From the NCBI RefSeq assembly GCF_032118995.1, contig NC_092667.1:984931-1048930 (forward strand): 64,000 nucleotides of DNA, read 5' to 3'. The position numbers and the translations under genes were made by a program. Positions 54,034-64,000 of this stretch are shown one piece after another; the first letter of the stretch is position 1; every line of letters begins with the position of its first letter. This stretch comes from Asterias amurensis. Its lineage: Eukaryota; Echinodermata; Asteroidea; Forcipulatida; Asteriidae. The notes under the pieces were generated by a model. That model was not told where the DNA came from and ran no database searches. It saw only the letters and a list, made by a program, of their open reading frames with translations.

Positions 54034-55459
54034 ACGCCTACACAAATTATATGGTTCATCCCATAAAAGATAATCACCATCAAATTCCCGGTAGCCGTTA
54101 ACGGAAGGCACTTATTGTTCCCTATGAACCTTTCACTACTGACCTGAAATAATCTGTTATTCAATTAAAAAATGGTTTATTAAAACACGTATCGCAGTTA
54201 AAAACTGAATTGCACAAGATAACATCAAATAATTATGTTAAAACATACATCAAACAGAAATTAACAATAAGAAGATTAAACAAGTAATTATGATTAAATA
54301 CATTGTCAAAAATACATTGGTAAAACCCAGAAGGCACATATACTCACATAATTGTATTAAAAGGCATTTAAAATACTGACGATTTGTAATTGTTCTTTTA
54401 TTGTAACGAACTGTTCTACATTTGGACGAAAATGTAGATAAATATTTTTATAACAAATGTGGTACATTCTTAGCAATTTGACCCACGAATACTGCAATAG
54501 TTTTGAAAACTGAACATCTTTTCAGCAAACACGAGCGGCAGGGATGGGATAAAAACTATCAGACCGTAAAGGTAATTCGGACTATGATGGAGAACGCAAT
54601 AAGTTATAGACTAGGTACCCTGTGGTCACGTTCAATAGACCGGTGAGTATCGCGCGGGCAAATCCTGCAAGCACAACAACTCGCTTTAAAGCAGAATCAG
54701 GTTACTAGATGCCCAAATTACACTACTGCATGGTTTTGGCTGGTGCATGACTTGATTTTTGCTTGGCAAATACATTTTGTCCAGCGGTATTTCCAGCTTT
54801 ATGGAACTGGGCCCTGGTCACCACTGCTTCCAAGCACCTCTGAGCCATCAGCTCTCAAGAGAAATTAATGCGGTGGAATTTTTGTACGATTTTTGTTTTT
54901 GTCGCAGAATCATTTTCCACATCAACAATTTGTTGGTGGAACGATTACAGTAGTAGTCCCAGCCTATTTCTATACCATCCCCCCTGGTAATAATTAATAA
55001 GCAGGACAGTTCTTTTCAGAACTGAGAAGTCTCCCGAACACCAGAACAATCTACTCCGCGGTAGTAGAATTAAGCAAGACAGTTCTCTAAGAACAAACTC
55101 TACCTGGCAAGTAGAATACACACATGTTGTTTACCGCAAACCAAATATATATGGAATGATTACAATAAGGACAAAAAATGTATGTTCAATAAAATCATGA
55201 AATTTGTGAAAATGAAGAAATCCTGCTCAAATTCTTATCGCTTTGGACACATTGGTGATCCAGTGGATACCTTTTAGCCACCGGACAGCCAAATCGCCTG
55301 AAGCAATACACTGTATATAGCATAGGAAAAAACATCAATGATAACTAATTAGATAGTCAACATTGATAAGCATACGTGTCCATGGCAATCCTTTATAATA
55401 GACCATTATGTTCATGCCATTTACAGTTGACTTGTTAAATGTTAATGATAATTTTAGCT

Positions 55460-56109
55460 TTAAAGGCACACTGGACACTTTTGGTAATTACTATAAAAAA
55501 TAAATTGTTATCATAAAACCTTACTTGGTAACAAGCAATGAAGAAATGCTCATAGTATCAAGCATTGTGAGAAACGGCTCATTCATTCATTCATTCAATG
55601 GTTTATATTGAATTCGCTGCAGCAGCAGAGTTTATGGACAGTAACATAATTAAAAATCTGTAGTAAAACATTACATTAATAGTTAAAATGGCATTAAAAC
55701 TATAATTATATTACACAAAAAATGGAATTAATATTTATAAAATTGTTCACTCTAAATGGGGAGGTGATTAACATAATTAAGAATTCTCGGAGTAAAACCA
55801 CACGATAATAATTATAATGTCATCTAATCTGTTACACACAAAAACGGAGATGTTTATAAAACTGTTCCTTCTGAAGTAACGTAGTTTTTGAGAAGGAAGT
55901 ATTTTCTCAGTAAAATATTTTAATTGAACTCGTGACCTTAGCAGAGCTTAGATCTCGAATGCAAGCACCAGAAAGCACAAATGACACGGGTGTTTTTTCT
56001 TCCATTATTCTCTCGCAAATTCGACAGGTTTTTTATTTAATGTATGTTGAGATACACCAAGTGAGAAGACTGGTCTTTGACAATTACCAAAGGTGTCTAG
56101 TGCATTTAA
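55460..56109 (+). mobile_element. Family A MITE, copy 16 (in D2), with the same insertion
   Basis: The duplicate of copy 15, with the same (ATTC)n-bearing insertion at ~55579-55864, so the insertion predates the segmental duplication. Confidence 0.85.
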
Positions 56110-56819
56110 AGGGACATTGCAGAACTGGTTTTTGCTAAACATTTTAACTTGCCATTTTTTATTTTATTTTTTTTTTTTAAACCTCGAATTTTCAATTGTA
56201 AATGTGTCTACAATTGTATTTTTTAACGTTTTTTAACAAAAGGGCATTTATGAATGGGAATAAAAGATTAGTGACTCGTTCTTAAACGTCCGTTTAAAAC
56301 CTTGCAGGGTCGTTGCCGTGCGATAAAGGCTCTCGCTTTCGGCTCGGGCCTTTATCGCACGGCCGCCGACCCTGCCGGCTTTAAACGGCCGTTGAAGAAC
56401 TCGTCGCTACCCTTTTATTCCCTTAATGATGGGGCCTAACTCTACTTCACAAACACCCTTTCTCTTTTTTTCTCTTTTTTTTTGAAACTATGTGAAACAA
56501 GTCACCTGAGGAAAAAAGTCATAGATAATAGAGTGTTTATTACGTTTTAGTGTTTTGCAGCACAATTTGTTTTGGATTTTTTCCCCACGTTCTAACTTCA
56601 TTATTTTAAGGATGTTTAAATGATACTTTATTAAAAATGTACGTAACTTTAAAACACAATGTTTAACACAATTAATTAGGGGGAACAAAAAGAATCTATT
56701 ATCCCAGTTAATATTTCATCCAAGACCTTGCCTTAAAAAAAACTGTTATTAATGTAAAAACTCCAGCACTCCGCCTTGCAAAAGAAACCATGTCGGTTTT
56801 AAACGGCGTTTCCAGTTGA

Positions 56820-57798
56820 TGGAGCATCATGGATGTATTTCTGATTATACCTTATTGATTATCTTGAAGTCGGACCGTGATACTTTGTTGATCTTGTAGT
56901 TGATGGGAAGTATTTATATTTGTTAAGTTGATTATCTTGCAATTGATGGAGTTCTGAAGTTGTTCTTGTTTATGAGTATCTTGTAGTTGATGTATTTCTA
57001 TTTATATTTAGTTGACTTGCAGTTGATGTAGGTATTTTTGATTTTAATCAAAAATACCAACTTAAAAGTTGTAGCATGATGAAGGTATTTCTGATTATAC
57101 TTTGTTGATTGTTATTGTGGTATATCTGATTAAACTCATGTTGATTATACTTGATGTTGGTGGAGGTATTTCTAATTATACTTTGTTGATTATATTGTTG
57201 TTGATGAAGGTATTTCTGATTATACTTTGTTGATTGATGGAGGTATTTCTGATTATACTTTGTTGATTATCTTGTATAGTTGATGGAGCTATTCCTGATT
57301 ATACTTTGTTGGCGATGGTATTTCTGATTATACTTTGTTATCTTGTAGTGATGGAGGTATTTCTGGTTATACTTTGTTGATTATATTGTAGCTGATCAAG
57401 GTATTTCTGATTATAAATACTTTCTTGATTATACAGTTAATGAAGGTATTTCTGATTATACTTTGTTCTTGATTATATTGTAGTTGACGAGGTATTTCTG
57501 AATATACTTTGTTGAAATTATCTTGTAGTTAATGAAGGTGTTTCTGATTATTCTTTGTTCTTGATTATATTGTAGTTGACGAGGTATTTCTGAATATACT
57601 TTGTTGATTATCTTGTAGTTAATGAAGGTGTTTCTGATTATTCTTTGTTCTTGATTATATTGTAGTTGACGAGGTATTTCTGAATATACTTTGTTGATTA
57701 TCTTGTAGTTAATGAAGGTGTTTCTGATTATTCTTTGTTCTTGATTATATTGTAGTTGACGAGGTATTTCTGAATATACTTTGTTGATTATCTTGTAG
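56820..57798 (+). repeat. Minisatellite upstream of TSR exon A (D2)
   Basis: The same array as in D1 but about 300 bp longer, with a ~105-bp higher-order unit repeated at 57455-57780. The array ends exactly at the functional acceptor TATCTTGTAG at 57798. The 149-codon minus-strand open frame across it is due to the repeat. Confidence 0.88.
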
Positions 57799-57969
57799 TT
57801 GATGGAGGGTGGACAGACTTTGGTTCGTGGGAGCCCTGTAGCGTCTCTTATGGAGGTGGTATAACATACAGAAGGAAGAATTGCACTAACCCAACTCCGG
57901 CACATGGTGGCGCTAACTGCACCGGTATAAGTGTAGAGAATGCAACATGTGGAGATGTCATCTGTCCTG
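57799..57969 (+). CDS. TSR exon A
   Basis: Follows TATCTTGTAG and ends CCTG|GTGAGT; 171 bp, phase 1-1. Encodes [38 protein letters not shown] and [12 protein letters not shown]. The W-layer residues and the R(R)xC strand are present, but the second cysteine of the CSxTCG motif is a tyrosine, leaving five cysteines. NCT and NAT are glycosylation sequons. Confidence 0.88.
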
Positions 57970-60900
57970 GTGAGTGATTTTGTGCGTTAGTCTCACAGTT
58001 GCGTTAATAATGAGCAGTATAATGAGGTAATTTATTTATCTCATTTATCTCTCACTCACTGAAGCATCGTATCTGTGGTAGGACCGTGGTAGTACAGTAG
58101 GTATCACTGAATTATGGGGGCAGCGAGCCCCAGTTACTGCATATCTGATATGAGTTGACAGTAAGACATGCTTCAGTTGAAATGTCTATTTTTTAAGAGC
58201 CTCATTGGGATGTATGGAAAAGTTCCAGAACACGCTACCACTTTTTCATTAATTCTGAAATAATAATCTAATTTACCTCAATGATAATGAGATAACCCTT
58301 TTTTGTAAAAATGGGTGAAAAAGTGGTGGCGTGTAGGCACTTTGTTTAAATTAATACTTTGTTTAACATGGCTTCTGCTGGGGCGCTAATACGACCGATC
58401 GGATAATGACAAAATTTCGAAAAAAGGAGTACATCTGGGTCTAGATATCAATAAAATAGGCTATACATGTGTACCATGATGTGCATTTTAAAAGCTTAGC
58501 TTTACCAATGGCTGATGGTTCAGATGCATACTATGCGCTAGTCTTGGTGCAAGACGGTTCTCCTTAATTGCAATGCGGGTGCTGGTGGTGTTTTGGCCGC
58601 GCTGTGTGAGAAAGGAAAATGAGAAACGTCTTGCACCAAGACTAACTATGCACATGAGTGCATACATCTGAAAACTTTCTCAGTCATAAAATAAAATGCA
58701 ACACACACGTAAAGAGCTCAAGGACGTCCAAAAACGGAGTGTCTTACTTTATTGGGCCTTTTAACCAAAAAGGCATTTATGAACATGGGAATAAAAGAGT
58801 AGTGACACGGTTTCGAACTGCCGTTTAAAACCTTGCAGGGTCGTGGCTGTGCGATAAGCCTTTATCGCACGGCCACGACCCTGCCGGTTTTAAATGGCAG
58901 TTTAAAAGAACTCGTCGCTACCCTTTTATTCCCTTTAGGCATTACCTTTTCAAGTTCCTTGATCAAATTCAATAATAATTCAAATTTTTTGCAGGTGCTT
59001 AAATAATTTATATTGTGCTGCCAAATATGTAGCGCTTCATGTAAATCAATCACAAGAACCATCTCTGCCCTCTACACAGGTACCCATTAACCCCTGGTCG
59101 AAGAGAAGCAATTGCTAAAGTGTCTTGCTCAGGGACACAAGTGTCATGACCAGGATTCGAACCCACACTCTGCTGAACAGAAGCACCACAGCTTGAGTCC
59201 GGTACTCTTAACCGCTTGGTCACTTCTAACCAAGTAAATTTTTACCGTCTTCTTTTTAAAATTGCCCAACAAACTCAGCTCATCCAGTGTAATTTAATTT
59301 CTTCTGACAGTTGATGGTGGTTGGGGAGCCTGGGGAGGATGGACTCTATGTAATACAGATTGTTATAAGTATCGGTACTGACATGTGACAACCCTGTACC
59401 CAAGTATGGTGGTAAGGAGTGCCCTGGAGACGGCCGTAAAACTGCAGCATGCAGCCTCGTGGTGTGCCCTGGTAAGTCAAGTCTTGGTCGTTGTATGTTT
59501 TGTCGTGTTGTCATTGGGTGCGTTCGATAAGCTTCCCTGGGTCAAACCCGCCGTGCTCACTCGGGTGAGCCTCTGACAAGAGCTAATCGAACGATCACAC
59601 TCACCCTCTCGTGGTGACGTCATACACCTCCGGCCAGCCCCAAGTGACCCACTTCACAAGCAGGGCACTGGGGACTGACCTGGGTGAGCCCCTGGAATTA
59701 CGTCAAAGCTATTTGAACGCACCGGGGGTAGACCGGGGTCGACCCAGGTAAGCTAATCGAACGCATCCTTTGTTAGAGAGGTTTCGCAAGTCTACGGATA
59801 CACATACAGATACAGACACGTCGACAACTATTGAATTTTGCACACACGTTAGCTACGGATACAGGAGCTCATACACGTCATGAGGAAATGTTTTGAAGAA
59901 AAAGGACAAAAACTTACCAGAGCCCAGACTAATAAGCGCATGAATTGAACACAGACCATGGCTTGTCCATTTGTAAAGTGTTGCCATAATAGTACTAAAT
60001 ACTTCTTTTAAATATTGAGTAGACTTGTGGACAAGTTGTTAAATAAAACGCTGGAATTTAAGTCCAGGTTGGAATTCGCACGGTAGAATTACACTAAAGC
60101 CAGTCACAGTAACTTTCTGTGTGGCAGCAGAAGACAAAGTCCAATGGGAACATGGACTTAAGTTAACACTTATTACTCCCCAATGGAATTTTCAAGTTTG
60201 GACATATGATACACCAAGAAACCGCTAGTCTTATTCTTTCTTATTATATTATAGTGGATGGGCAGTGGAGTGCATGGAATGAACATTCCTGCGATCAGAC
60301 ATGCAGGGGGCGAAAAACCAGACGCTGTACCAATCCTCCACCAGTAAGAGGTGGCCAGCCATGTGAAGGCGCTCATGAAGAGATATATGGGACCTGCAGA
60401 GGCTTTGACTGCGTTCACAATGGTACGTTAAATCAATGAGACAATACTACGTCTAACACTGACACTAAACCCAACACTAACACTAACCCTCCACCAGTCC
60501 TTTGATAACAAGCCATATGTAGGAGTTCATGAAGGGATGTATGGGACCTGCCGAGGCTTTGACTGCTTGCACAATGGTACGACCATTCAATGAGGCAATA
60601 CTACATCAAACCCAGACACTAAACCCAACACTAACACTAACCCTCCACCAGTCCTTTGACAACAAGCCATGTGAAGGCGCTCATGAAGAGATGGGACCTG
60701 CCGAGGCTTTGACTGCTTGCACAATGGTACGACCATTCAATGAGGCAATACTACATCAAACCCTGACACTAAACCCAACACTAACACTAACCCTCCACCA
60801 GTCCTTTGACAACAAGCCATGTGAAGGCGCTCATGAAGAGATGGGACCTGCCGAGGCTTTGACTGCTTGCACAATGGTACGACCATTCAATGAGGCAATA

Positions 60901-63587
60901 CTACATCAAACCCTGACACTAAACCCAACACTAACACTAACCCTCCACCAGTCCTTTGACAACAAGCCATGTGAAGGCGCTCATGAAGAGATGGGACCTG
61001 CCGAGGCTTTGACTGCTTGCACAATGGTACGACCATTCAATGAGGCAATACTACATCAAAACCTGACACTAACACTAACCCTCCGTCAGTCCTTTGGTAA
61101 CAAGCCATGTGAAGGAGTTCATGAAGGGATATATGGGACCTGCCGAGGCTTTGACTGCTTGCACAATGGTACGACCATTCAATGAGGCAATACTACATCA
61201 AAACCTGACACTAACATTAACCCTCCGTCAGTCCTTTGGTAACAAGCCATGTCAAGGAGTTCATGAAGGGCTCCGCCTCGTGAAATGGAACAGTCCAAAT
61301 TTTACCTTGCGATAATATTCCTCCCATTCCACTCTGAGCCACTCATTATTTGTATACCATCAACCTCTCCCCATTACTCAATACCAAGTAAGGTTTTATG
61401 CTAATAATTATTTTGAGTTAACCAATAGTGTCCACTGCCTTTAACAGTAACGTTCCACCAGTCTCGGCCATGACACCCTGAATTGTTGATAAATTGTATA
61501 AAATTGATTTGATGTATTGATTTATCTTGAAGGTGAGTGGTCCGACTGGACACCTTGGAGTGAATGTAGTAAGACATGTTCCAGAGGGAATCAGACTAGA
61601 GTCAGGACGTGTACCAATCCAAGACCAAGGAATGGTGGTAAACCCTGCCCAGAAGATGACGAGACGGAACAGTTTCAAAGCTGCTTCAAACAAACATGTC
61701 CAGGTAAAAGTCAACTTTGGGTTTCCAGTGCCAAGGGAAGGTGCACAGTGGGTGCGTTTGATTAGCTTCCCCGTTTCGACCCAGGTGTGTGCTCATTTGG
61801 GTGAGCCCTGACAAGAGCTAATCGAACGATCACACTCGCCCTCTCGTGATGACGCCATGCACCTCGGGCCAGCCCCAAGTGATCCGTTCCACAAGCAGGG
61901 CACTGGGGGCTGACCCAGGGTGAGCCCCTGGAATGACGTCAAAGATATACAAATGAACCGGGGGCAGACTTGGATCGACCCGGGGAAGCTAATCGAATGC
62001 ACCTAATGTTGATTTTTCTTGTATCACTTCGCAAAAATCTACATAATTTGTTTTATTTGCTACTCAAAATTGCCGTTCAGTGTAAACAAAACGGGTGCAC
62101 TTCAATTATTTTGCCATTAGTAAATTGCAAACAAATCATTTTTGTGTGTACATTTATTCCAATACTTGTTCATGTCCGGGTAGAATCAACAAGTTAAACA
62201 AAAGCAAACTGTGGGCATCAAGTGGAAAGGGAGGCTGTACAATTTTTGTGTTATGTGTCACATAAAATTTATCAAAGGTCGTTCAGACACAGTACTAAAG
62301 TCGGTTTAACTCATGGTTCAACCCAATTGAGTTCAACTCTGTGTGTCTGAACTGTACTAAAGTTAGACCGAACCGAGTTCAACCCACAAAAGATAGACCG
62401 TCCAGCGAGAGGGTTTATCGTTAGACCGCTTCGGGTTTATCTTTGAACACTTTGTGTGGACAGAACAAAAAAGACCACATCCGGTTTAACTCTCAACAGA
62501 CGACCCATTGACCTTCGTAATCATTACGTAAACACACGGTGACCAATGAACAGGACAATATACAGGATTTTAGAGTAACGGGGTCGCGTTTGCTTTGACC
62601 TCTTAAAACCAAAGATAAACTGTATCGGGATTAACTCAGTGCTGTCTGAATGCAAGGGTTTTTTAAACAACTTTTTACAACCATGACAAAAGTTAAACCG
62701 GTTCGGGTCTAACTTAGTAGGCTGTCTGAACATACCCAATGCCACTGAAAACTAAATTATCAGTTAAATTATTTTGCTAAATTTTACAAAATGCTTGACA
62801 AAATCCTTCCCTAGTGTACATACAGTTCAGTCCTCTATATTTCACAATATAAAAGAATAAGATAACAAATAACCTGTGATTCTTTGAACACAACAAGTAA
62901 TGATAATTTTGCAGGCCTGTATGCTTCATTTTTGAAAGGGCACTTAGTTTTGAGGGAAAAAGGTACCCTGATTGCTGTTCTTTGGTTTTTAAGGAATAAA
63001 CCTAAAATTAATAGATTCGGTCTAGAAATATTCATTGTAGTTCATTATAAGTCAAGTCTGATATAGAAGAGTTTGCGGTAACACCATGTAATAAGTATCT
63101 CTAAATGAGTTGGAGTGTTTTCACAAAGAACCTTTGGATTAACTCGACGTTTTGATCAGTATGCTCTGATCGTCTTCTGGAGATTCCAGAGCATACTGAT
63201 CGAAACGTCTAGTTAATCCAAACGTTCTTTTCAGAACCACCCCAACTCATTTAGAGATAGTTATTACATGGTGTAACCGCAAACTCTTCTATATCTTATT
63301 TCCACCAAGAAAGTTTCAAATCCTTCAAGTCAAGTCTGTTTATGTTTACAATATTTCTTTACAGAGAACAAACTTCAATGAGGTTCCTCAAACCAATAAA
63401 TTGGCTTTTATTTTTATTTTCAGTTCCATTGGGCTATGTCCGTAAGGTGGTACGACCAAGCATGAACATCCCGTTCGGTACGATCCTTGGTATTGTGTTT
63501 GGCTCAATGGGAGGCTTTACATTACTCTTGTTGATTGGTTTAGGTATTCGTAAACAACAGCTCCTCAGGAAGCGCAACAAGCTCATG
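57799..63587 (+). CDS. Thrombospondin type 1 repeat membrane protein, 3' part
   Basis: Five exons of one plus-strand gene: TSR exons 57799-57969, 59311-59471, 60255-60422 and 61533-61703, and a transmembrane exon 63424-63587. All TSR exons are bounded by phase-1 introns, the usual mobile-module arrangement. The 5' exons with the signal peptide were not found in the window and the cytoplasmic exons lie beyond 64 kb. It would be a type I surface protein with extracellular TSRs, a class that binds glycosaminoglycans, matrix or partner proteins. The exact family is unknown. TSR B is frameshifted here, so the gene may be damaged or the assembly wrong. Confidence 0.75.
58526..58675. mobile_element. 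Foldback element in TSR intron A-B
   Basis: Arms AGATGCATACTATGCGCTAG then TCTTGGTGCAAGACG pair with CGTCTTGCACCAAGACTAAC and GTGCATACATCT; the loop is ~70 bp. Confidence 0.75.
58757..58952. mobile_element. Foldback element related to 49741-49942
   Basis: Shares GGGAATAAAAGAGTAGTGAC, CTTGCAGGGTCGTGGC and their complements with the D1/D2 hairpins, but has almost no loop (GTGCGATAAGCC/TTTATCGCAC). Confidence 0.8.
59036..59225 (-). repeat. tRNA-derived SINE (long-variable-arm type)
   Basis: On the minus strand 59225-59145 reads GTGACCAAGCGGTTAAGAGT, then a long variable arm and GTGTGGGTTCGAATCCTGG. The GCGGTTAAG A-box and long variable arm fit a Leu/Ser-type tRNA ancestor. The body (GAGCAAGACACTTTAGCAAT, CAGGGGTTAATGGGTACCTG) follows on the same strand. 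The same family occurs at 37.80-38.04 kb. Confidence 0.7.
59311..59471 (+). pseudogene. TSR exon B, frameshifted
   Basis: The acceptor TTCTTCTGACAG and donor CCTG|GTAAGT are intact. The first part reads [20 protein letters not shown] and the last part, in another frame, [20 protein letters not shown] then AACSLVVCP. The exon is 161 bp where 159 or 162 would keep phase, and a stop falls at the break (59377-59385). With all six cysteines recognisable it is either a very recent lesion or a one-base sequencing error. Confidence 0.75.
59516..59768. mobile_element. TIR element, GGTGCGTTCGAT ends, copy 1 (TSR intron B-C)
   Basis: GGGTGCGTTCGATAAGCTTC at the left and TAAGCTAATCGAACGCATCC at the right are inverted. 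The interior carries AGAGCTAATCGAACGATCAC and CAAGCAGGGCACTGGGG. Non-coding. The TIR style suggests a hAT-type MITE, but no clear 8-bp target duplication was seen. Confidence 0.75.
60255..60422 (+). CDS. TSR exon C
   Basis: 168 bp, phase 1-1, acceptor TATTATATTATAG, donor CACAATG|GTACG. Encodes [37 protein letters not shown] and [16 protein letters not shown], with all six cysteines and the WSxW layer. Its second half is the source of the tandem array that follows. Confidence 0.88.
60425..61290 (+). repeat. Tandem array of decayed half-copies of TSR exon C, ~150-bp period
   Basis: Six units starting with AACAAGCCATGTGAAGG-type sequence at ~60507, 60661, 60811, 60961, 61099 and 61241. Spacing is 150 bp in the middle, 138-154 at the edges. 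Each has the second half of exon C, the donor (CACAATG|GTACGACC) and intron ending ACACTAACCCTCCACCAGTC. The three middle units lost four bases (ATAT), which moves the TSR frame. A 218-codon open frame across the array reads the wrong frame and results from the 150-bp (50-codon) period. Confidence 0.9.
61351..61444 (-). mobile_element. Family A fragment, copy 17
   Basis: Only the right end on the minus strand: ATACCATCAACCTCTCCCCA through AATAGTGTCCACTGCCTTTAA. It lies just before TSR exon D. Confidence 0.85.
61533..61703 (+). CDS. TSR exon D
   Basis: 171 bp, phase 1-1, acceptor TTTATCTTGAAG, donor CCAG|GTAAAA. Encodes [39 protein letters not shown] and [12 protein letters not shown] textbook TSR with WSxWxxW (C-mannosylation context), CSKTCSRG and six cysteines. 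Confidence 0.92.
61750..62003. mobile_element. TIR element, GGTGCGTTCGAT ends, copy 2 (TSR intron D-TM)
   Basis: About 80-85% like the copy at 59.5 kb over its full length, with GGGTGCGTTTGATTAGCTTC at the left and GAAGCTAATCGAATGCACC at the right. Confidence 0.78.
62280..62738. mobile_element. Degraded TIR element in TSR intron D-TM
   Basis: The left end GTTCAGACACAGTACTAAAG and the complement of the right end (GTTCAGACAGCCTACTAAGT) are similar. Repeated GGTTTAACTC and GACCGAACCGAGTTCAAC motifs fill the interior. Non-coding. Confidence 0.5.
63060..63295. mobile_element. Foldback element, family D, complete
   Basis: Arms GATATAGAAGAGTTTGCGGT at the left and its complement at the right. Inside them, CAAAGAACCTTTGGATTAAC and CAGAGCATACTGATCG pair with their complements. 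Single-arm fragments occur at 4.2, 18.1, 48.5 and 55.0 kb. Confidence 0.88.
63424..63587 (+). CDS. Transmembrane exon of the TSR protein
   Basis: Acceptor TTATTTTCAG, donor CTCATG|GTAAGC, entering in phase 1 and leaving in phase 0. Encodes a short linker ([19 protein letters not shown]), a hydrophobic helix [20 protein letters not shown] and the basic stop-transfer [14 protein letters not shown]. The next exon is outside the window or not recognisable in the remaining 413 bp. Confidence 0.82.
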
Positions 63588-63606
63588 GTAAGCTCATTCT
63601 TCCCCA

Positions 63607-63790
63607 TTAAAGGCACTGAACATGTTTGGTAATTATCAAAGACCAGTATTCTCACTTGATGTATCTCAACATATGCAATAAATAACAGCTATGTGAACAT
63701 TTGAATTCAGTTGGTCATTGAAGTTGCAAGATAATGATGAAAGAGGCTTCTGGCCAGAAGTCTTTTATTATTTTCGTTAGAAACAATTTG
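63607..63790 (-). mobile_element. Family A/B-type MITE, partial
   Basis: TTAA at 63607, then AAGGCACTGAACATGTTTGG and family-A-like sequence in reverse. The centre GAGGCTTCTGGCCAGAAGTC matches the palindrome style of the family B copy at 21.1 kb. No far end was seen. Confidence 0.65.
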
Positions 63791-64000
63791 CCACAATGTA
63801 CAATACACAGGAACACACATGGGCTTCTGATTAAGGGCTTATCCAATGTTGTGTAGTTCCATTGCCGTCTTCAAACATATACCTGTTCTGTAAAAATGTT
63901 CCTGTACATGTATATTAATAATAGTGAGACGGAACCCTTGCTGGACTATGGAGTAAGTCAGTTATCAAACCATATTGTGAATGGTGTTTGAAGCTTTGCA

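Larger units (their letters stand above)
53895..57868 (+). repeat. Segmental duplication, right (source) copy D2
   Basis: The source segment, leading into the first TSR exon of the gene at the right end of the window. It is longer than D1 mainly because its minisatellite (56.8-57.8 kb) has more units. Confidence 0.92.

Noticed and set aside
47405-57868. D1/D2 as two insertions of one transposon
   Set aside because: The edges fall inside a hairpin arm and inside a TSR exon, not at inverted or direct terminal repeats, so they are not element ends.
57456-57905. 149-codon minus-strand frame
   Set aside because: Reverse strand of the splice-site minisatellite and TSR exon A; periodic peptide ([15 protein letters not shown]) with no domain.
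60529-61185. 218-codon open frame
   Set aside because: It reads the 150-bp array of decayed TSR half-exons in a frame other than the TSR frame. It stays open only because the period is a multiple of three.

Overview
The window is animal nuclear DNA. It is AT-rich and intron-dense, and packed with short TTAA-flanked inverted-repeat elements, foldback hairpins, tRNA-derived SINE pieces and minisatellites. The gene content (a natriuretic-peptide-receptor-like guanylate cyclase, a secreted C-type lectin with a low-complexity stalk, and a thrombospondin-repeat membrane protein) and the repeat style fit an invertebrate deuterostome. My best guess is an echinoderm, probably a sea star; this is inference from style, not a database match.

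Layout. 1-25.4 kb shows no convincing gene. It holds about seven copies of a ~385-bp TTAA-flanked element (called family A here), a ~130-bp-period satellite (6.46-7.37 kb), three head-to-tail copies of a ~2-kb Helentron/HINE-like element with an internal ~125-bp minisatellite (9.58-15.67 kb), a degenerate telomere-like tract split by a TA-flanked element (19.2-19.7 kb), and a 106-bp minisatellite (24.0-24.6 kb).

25.39-36.68 kb carries a complete receptor guanylate cyclase on the + strand, in 22 exons I could delimit by GT/AG sites and reading phase. In order it has a signal peptide, ANF-receptor ectodomain, one transmembrane helix, a pseudokinase domain, a coiled-coil linker and a class III cyclase domain with its metal, guanine and transition-state residues present. 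One junction (exon 9 to 10) does not keep frame with the visible sites.

43.10-46.35 kb carries a two-exon C-type lectin on the - strand. Its first exon encodes a signal peptide, a long five-residue-repeat stalk and half of the lectin fold; its second exon encodes the Ca/sugar-site half.

47.4-57.87 kb contains a near-identical ~3.7-4.0 kb segmental duplication. The right-hand copy runs into the first thrombospondin exon. The left-hand copy ends inside a truncated copy of that exon and is flanked by 85-bp direct repeats.

57.80-63.59 kb carries the 3' part of a thrombospondin type 1 repeat (TSR) membrane protein on the + strand: four phase 1-1 TSR exons (one frameshifted), a tandem array of decayed half-exons, and a transmembrane exon. 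Its start was not found and its cytoplasmic exons lie beyond the window.

The cyclase and the TSR protein are both single-pass surface proteins and the lectin is secreted. Nothing in the sequence shows that they act together. The strongest unusual signals are structural: end-to-end chaining of TTAA elements, elements nested at identical positions, repeated copying of TSR exon ends, and the tandem HINE-like arrays.
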